A DNA stretch of 64,000 bases, taken from the NCBI GenBank assembly GCA_010093705.1, contig MU006118.1, positions 53,256 to 117,255 on the forward strand, read 5' to 3'. The notes below the pieces were generated by a model. It had not been told where the DNA came from and searched no databases. It saw only the letters and a list, made by a program, of their open reading frames with translations. This DNA comes from Patellaria atrata CBS 101060 (lineage: Eukaryota; Ascomycota; Dothideomycetes; Patellariales; Patellariaceae). The position numbers and the translations under genes were made by a program. Positions 61,276 through 64,000 of this stretch are shown in pieces; positions within the stretch are counted from its first letter, which is position 1, and every line of letters begins with the position of its first letter.

Positions 61276-62592
61276 ATGAATCCATTCTCAACCCTCCGTC
61301 TTCTGCCCCGTCGTCCTCTCTACCGCTGTCTCAACGCCCCAAAATCCCTCCCACGGCCATCCATCCGCAGATTCTCACACCAAGATGTCGATGGCCCTCC
61401 CCGCAACCCCCTCGACTCAATATCGATGCACAGACTCCAAGAAAGCCGTCGACAACATTACCAACGGCGCTCTGTATACGCTAGCATAGGGGTTGTCGTC
61501 TGTACCGTCATCCCAATCATGATCGTCTTCTCCTACGAGATCCCTCAAAAGGCGCCCCCAGCACAAAATGAACCATCCTCATCCTCCATAATCCCAAAAA
61601 CGAATCTCGACGCAGACCCCTCGGCCAACCAAACATTCCAAGGTAAACCCGTCGTTGTGGCCGCAGGCGGGCAGAAGTTGGTCGCAAAAGACACCCGCAC
61701 TGGTGACGAGATCGAGCTTGTAGAGACCGGGACATCTACCGTCCCACACTTTCCTAAGACTATATACCTCCCCTCTTCGGATGCCCCTACGAGCGCTACG
61801 CTACCCGCGAATGCTGTGGTTAATCCGACAGAGGACGAATACACCCTTCTGGGCGTCGGGATCCGCCGCGTCTCCTTCCTCGGCATCCAAGTCTACGTCG
61901 TAGGTCTCTATGTCGCGACCTCTTCTCTCGCGCCCCTCCAACGGGCATTAATTCGCTCCGTCCAACCGGGCGCATCGACCCTGATCCCGGGCGAAAAGGA
62001 GGTGCTCAGACATGACCTGGTCGACCCGGAGGCTAGCCTCCGGTTATGGGATAAACTGTTGCGCGAAGGCGACGGCGAACACGGCATCCGCACCGCCTGG
62101 CGCGTCGCACCCGTGCGCAATACCGATTTCAAACACCTTCATGAGGGTTGGGTGACGGGGATAAAAGCTCGCGCTAAAGTCCCGATTCCTGCTCCCCCTA
62201 CCCCGTCCTCCCTCACACCTTCCCCCTCCGGCCCTACAAGCCCTTTGCCCTCAAACCCGACGCAAAACGAATTCACGGACGACTCCTTCGGTGCCTCCAT
62301 CAAATTGTTCCAGGCTCTTTTCCGGGGTCGCGGTAAAGCGCCTACGGGCTCCATCGTCCTCCTCTCGCGTGCCGAGAACGGCACGTTAGAAATTCTGTTT
62401 AAGAGGTCGGAGAAAGAGGAGCATGTGGAGAGGTTGGGTACGGTCGAGGATGAGAGGGTGAGTAGGTTGATTTGGCTGAAGTATCTTGCGGGCAAGGATG
62501 TGAGTTCGGAGGATTGTAGGAGATCGGTGGTGGAGGGAGTTTTGGGGCTGGTTGAACGGCCGGTTGGGACTATGGAGACGAAGGTAGATTAG
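61276..62592 (+). CDS. AIM18: AIM18-like mitochondrial protein, chalcone-isomerase fold
   Basis: A single exon of 438 residues from the ATG at 61276. The N-terminus is a mitochondrial presequence type (many Arg, no acid: MNPFSTLRLLPRRPLYRCL). A membrane helix follows near 75-95 (YASIGVVVCTVIPIMIVFS). The chalcone-isomerase-like domain starts around 185 (LLGVGIRRVSFLGIQVYVVGLYV) and continues through SLRLWDKLLREGDGEHGIRTAW and a Pro/Ser loop to a helical C-terminus (RLIWLKYLAGKDVSS). Yeast Aim18 and Aim46 have this build and lie in the inner membrane; recent work ties them to haem binding rather than flavonoid chemistry. The frame is open 32 codons upstream but only from a GTG. Confidence 0.88.
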   Translation: MNPFSTLRLLPRRPLYRCLNAPKSLPRPSIRRFSHQDVDGPPRNPLDSISMHRLQESRRQHYQRRSVYASIGVVVCTVIPIMIVFSYEIPQKAPPAQNEPSSSSIIPKTNLDADPSANQTFQGKPVVVAAGGQKLVAKDTRTGDEIELVETGTSTVPHFPKTIYLPSSDAPTSATLPANAVVNPTEDEYTLLGVGIRRVSFLGIQVYVVGLYVATSSLAPLQRALIRSVQPGASTLIPGEKEVLRHDLVDPEASLRLWDKLLREGDGEHGIRTAWRVAPVRNTDFKHLHEGWVTGIKARAKVPIPAPPTPSSLTPSPSGPTSPLPSNPTQNEFTDDSFGASIKLFQALFRGRGKAPTGSIVLLSRAENGTLEILFKRSEKEEHVERLGTVEDERVSRLIWLKYLAGKDVSSEDCRRSVVEGVLGLVERPVGTMETKVD

Positions 62593-63119
62593 ATAGGCAA
62601 GTGGTACCTATCCAACCAATGCGAAAAGCGTCGAGGAGACAGGACGTGTGTTGATATGTGTAGAGTGGCGTGTTTTGCATATATCCCAGATGGTTCGAGA
62701 ATCTCTGTCGAAGGGCGTTCAAAAGGAGGAAATGTTGTAATCTGGACATTCATCACATTACCATTTGAACTTTTATCGCGTTACCATTTGGACTATGTGA
62801 AAGGAAAATACCCTTATGATACACGATGATCATCCGTCCTACTCTCCATACTATACAGCCCTGATGACCGATCCATGCAAAGTATGATACAGTGGAGATT
62901 GGTTTGAGCCAGCAAACGCCCCTTTCACCGAAAGAAATAAAAAAGAAAACAGCATCCTGAGCGGCGTAAGATTCGTACCGTACCGGAAAATCCCCATACG
63001 AGATTCGGATGAAAAAAGAAGGGGAGGTATATATAGTTGTCGAAATATGCAAATCCCACAAAAACCCTTTTCGACCAGCCCAGAAAGGAGAAATGAGACA
63101 TCCACAACCTTTTTCGCGC
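62593..63119. other. Convergent 3' spacer
   Basis: Between the stop codons of AIM18 (+) and the partial regulator gene (-). Contains presumed 3' UTRs; no gene supported. Confidence 0.55.
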
Positions 63120-64000
63120 CTATCTCTGGCCATTTTGCCCCTGTGTCCCCTCCGTAAGTACACCATTCATACTAATGCCATCCTCCCATCCCCCGAGGCC
63201 GGACATATCCGCCCAATCCCACTCCAGCGTCATAGGCATCTGCCAAAGATCCTGCGGCACGAAGGGCTGCTCAAAGCTATTTCCCAATTCCACTCCTCCG
63301 TTACCCACACCACTGTTACCCACCCCTCCTTGCTGCTGTTGAGGCTGAGGAGTTGCACCCGGCATCCGAGGGGACGAGAAGGAATTGAGTTCGGGCCCCA
63401 AGGGAGCTAGTGACGGTGGGTTGCCGGTGCTTTGGGGAGCGGGACTTTGGCCGAAATCTGGAAGCCAATTTTGCGTCATATGAGGCGAGAAATTAGGAAA
63501 TTGAGGAGAGTTTCCCAGATCCATGCCTAACGTACCCGGGGTAGAAAAGCCAGTACTACCAGGTGGTGCTGGAGTCCCACCATTCGCATTTAGCATCGGC
63601 GTGCCCGGTTGCACACTACTCAGCCTCCTCTGATTCAGCTTCTCCTGCTGCCTCTGCTGCTGCTGGACCAGTGGAGTATCCAGATCTTCGCCATTGGGAC
63701 CGGTACCGTTCTCTGCAGCGCGTTCTTCGGCCGTCTTACGCTTGCGACGGTTGTGAGTTTCCTTGTCGATGCGCTCGAGGACGACTTTAGCGATGCGTTC
63801 GAACTCGGCGCAGACGGCAAGCATGCGGCGGACGGAGCCGTTGGTCTGCGGTTCTGCGCAGAGGAGGGAAAGGAAGTTGACGACAAGATTCATGAGTTTG
63901 AGGTCCGAGCGAGCCCGGCTGTCTTGCGGGTTTTGGAGGATGTTGGCGAAGATTGTTACGAGGGCGGAGACGGGGTAGTAGAGAATTAACCTGCTAAGTC
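63120..64000 (-). CDS. Fungal-specific transcription factor, C-terminal part (runs off the window)
   Basis: The frame ends at 63120 and is open to the right edge, so only the last ~290 residues are seen. The part nearest the edge (LILYYPVSALVTIFANILQNPQD, then SDLKLMNLVVNFLSLL) is typical of the last helices of the fungal-specific domain of Zn2Cys6 regulators. It is followed by a basic RRKRK stretch and a Gln/Pro/Gly-rich tail ending near WDWADMSGLGGWEDG, an acidic-aromatic pattern like an activation domain. A possible intron acceptor (TTAGCAG) lies at about 63991. The DNA-binding domain is not in this window, so specificity is unknown. Confidence 0.78.
   Translation of the reverse strand, partial: LSRLILYYPVSALVTIFANILQNPQDSRARSDLKLMNLVVNFLSLLCAEPQTNGSVRRMLAVCAEFERIAKVVLERIDKETHNRRKRKTAEERAAENGTGPNGEDLDTPLVQQQQRQQEKLNQRRLSSVQPGTPMLNANGGTPAPPGSTGFSTPGTLGMDLGNSPQFPNFSPHMTQNWLPDFGQSPAPQSTGNPPSLAPLGPELNSFSSPRMPGATPQPQQQQGGVGNSGVGNGGVELGNSFEQPFVPQDLWQMPMTLEWDWADMSGLGGWEDGISMNGVLTEGTQGQNGQR

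Overview
The window is nuclear DNA of a filamentous ascomycete (Pezizomycotina). The signs are short introns (mostly 45-120 nt, GT..AG, with CTAAC/CTGAC-like branch sites), short intergenic spaces, and fungal-specific families: Pal1, DUF2985, AIM18, a fungal Zn2Cys6-type regulator and a CorA-like transporter. I cannot fix the class from sequence alone; Leotiomycetes is a guess. One 100-N assembly gap lies at 5574-5673. I saw no rRNA, tRNA, CRISPR, viral or bacterial-type features.

Layout. Bases 1-30,000 are looser and more accessory. They hold a ferric reductase (+), a 4 kb gene-poor stretch with a degenerate minisatellite around the gap, a 953-residue membrane protein with internal repeats (-), a DUF2985 membrane protein (+), a wrecked GH13 alpha-glucosidase gene (-), a CorA-like Mg2+ transporter (-), an unrecognised 364-residue protein (+) and a neutral trehalase with an unusual 5' end (+). 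A complex I subunit NDUFS5 (+) and a Rad51-family ATPase (-) follow. Bases 30,000-64,000 are dense housekeeping DNA: Pal1 (-), MED31 (+), RNA polymerase III C11 (-), an ankyrin protein (+), SF3b subunit 5 (-), two uncharacterised proteins, PRP45/SNW (+), an alpha/beta hydrolase (+), PAM18/TIM14 (-), RLP24 (+), ribosomal protein eS7 (-), PP2A scaffold A (-), PheRS beta (+), SPP1/COMPASS (-), NSE3/MAGE (-), AIM18 (+) and the 3' part of a transcription-factor gene (-) running off the right edge.

How the genes relate. There is no biosynthetic cluster and no obvious operon-like pathway. Several machines are represented by single subunits: transcription (MED31, C11), splicing (SF3B5, PRP45), ribosomes (RLP24, eS7), chromatin and repair (SPP1, NSE3, Rad51 paralog) and mitochondria (NDUFS5, PAM18, AIM18). 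Many neighbours are divergent and share short promoters.

The most interesting non-genic signals suggest past genome defence and mobile-element activity. The GH13 pseudogene carries several TGG-to-TAG changes in the CpA-to-TpA context of repeat-induced point mutation. A 370 bp element with CAGT-type terminal inverted repeats at 43908-44277 has ends that differ only by C/T changes. I found no convincing previously undescribed system. Exon borders were placed by hand from splice signals, frame continuity and protein-family expectation.
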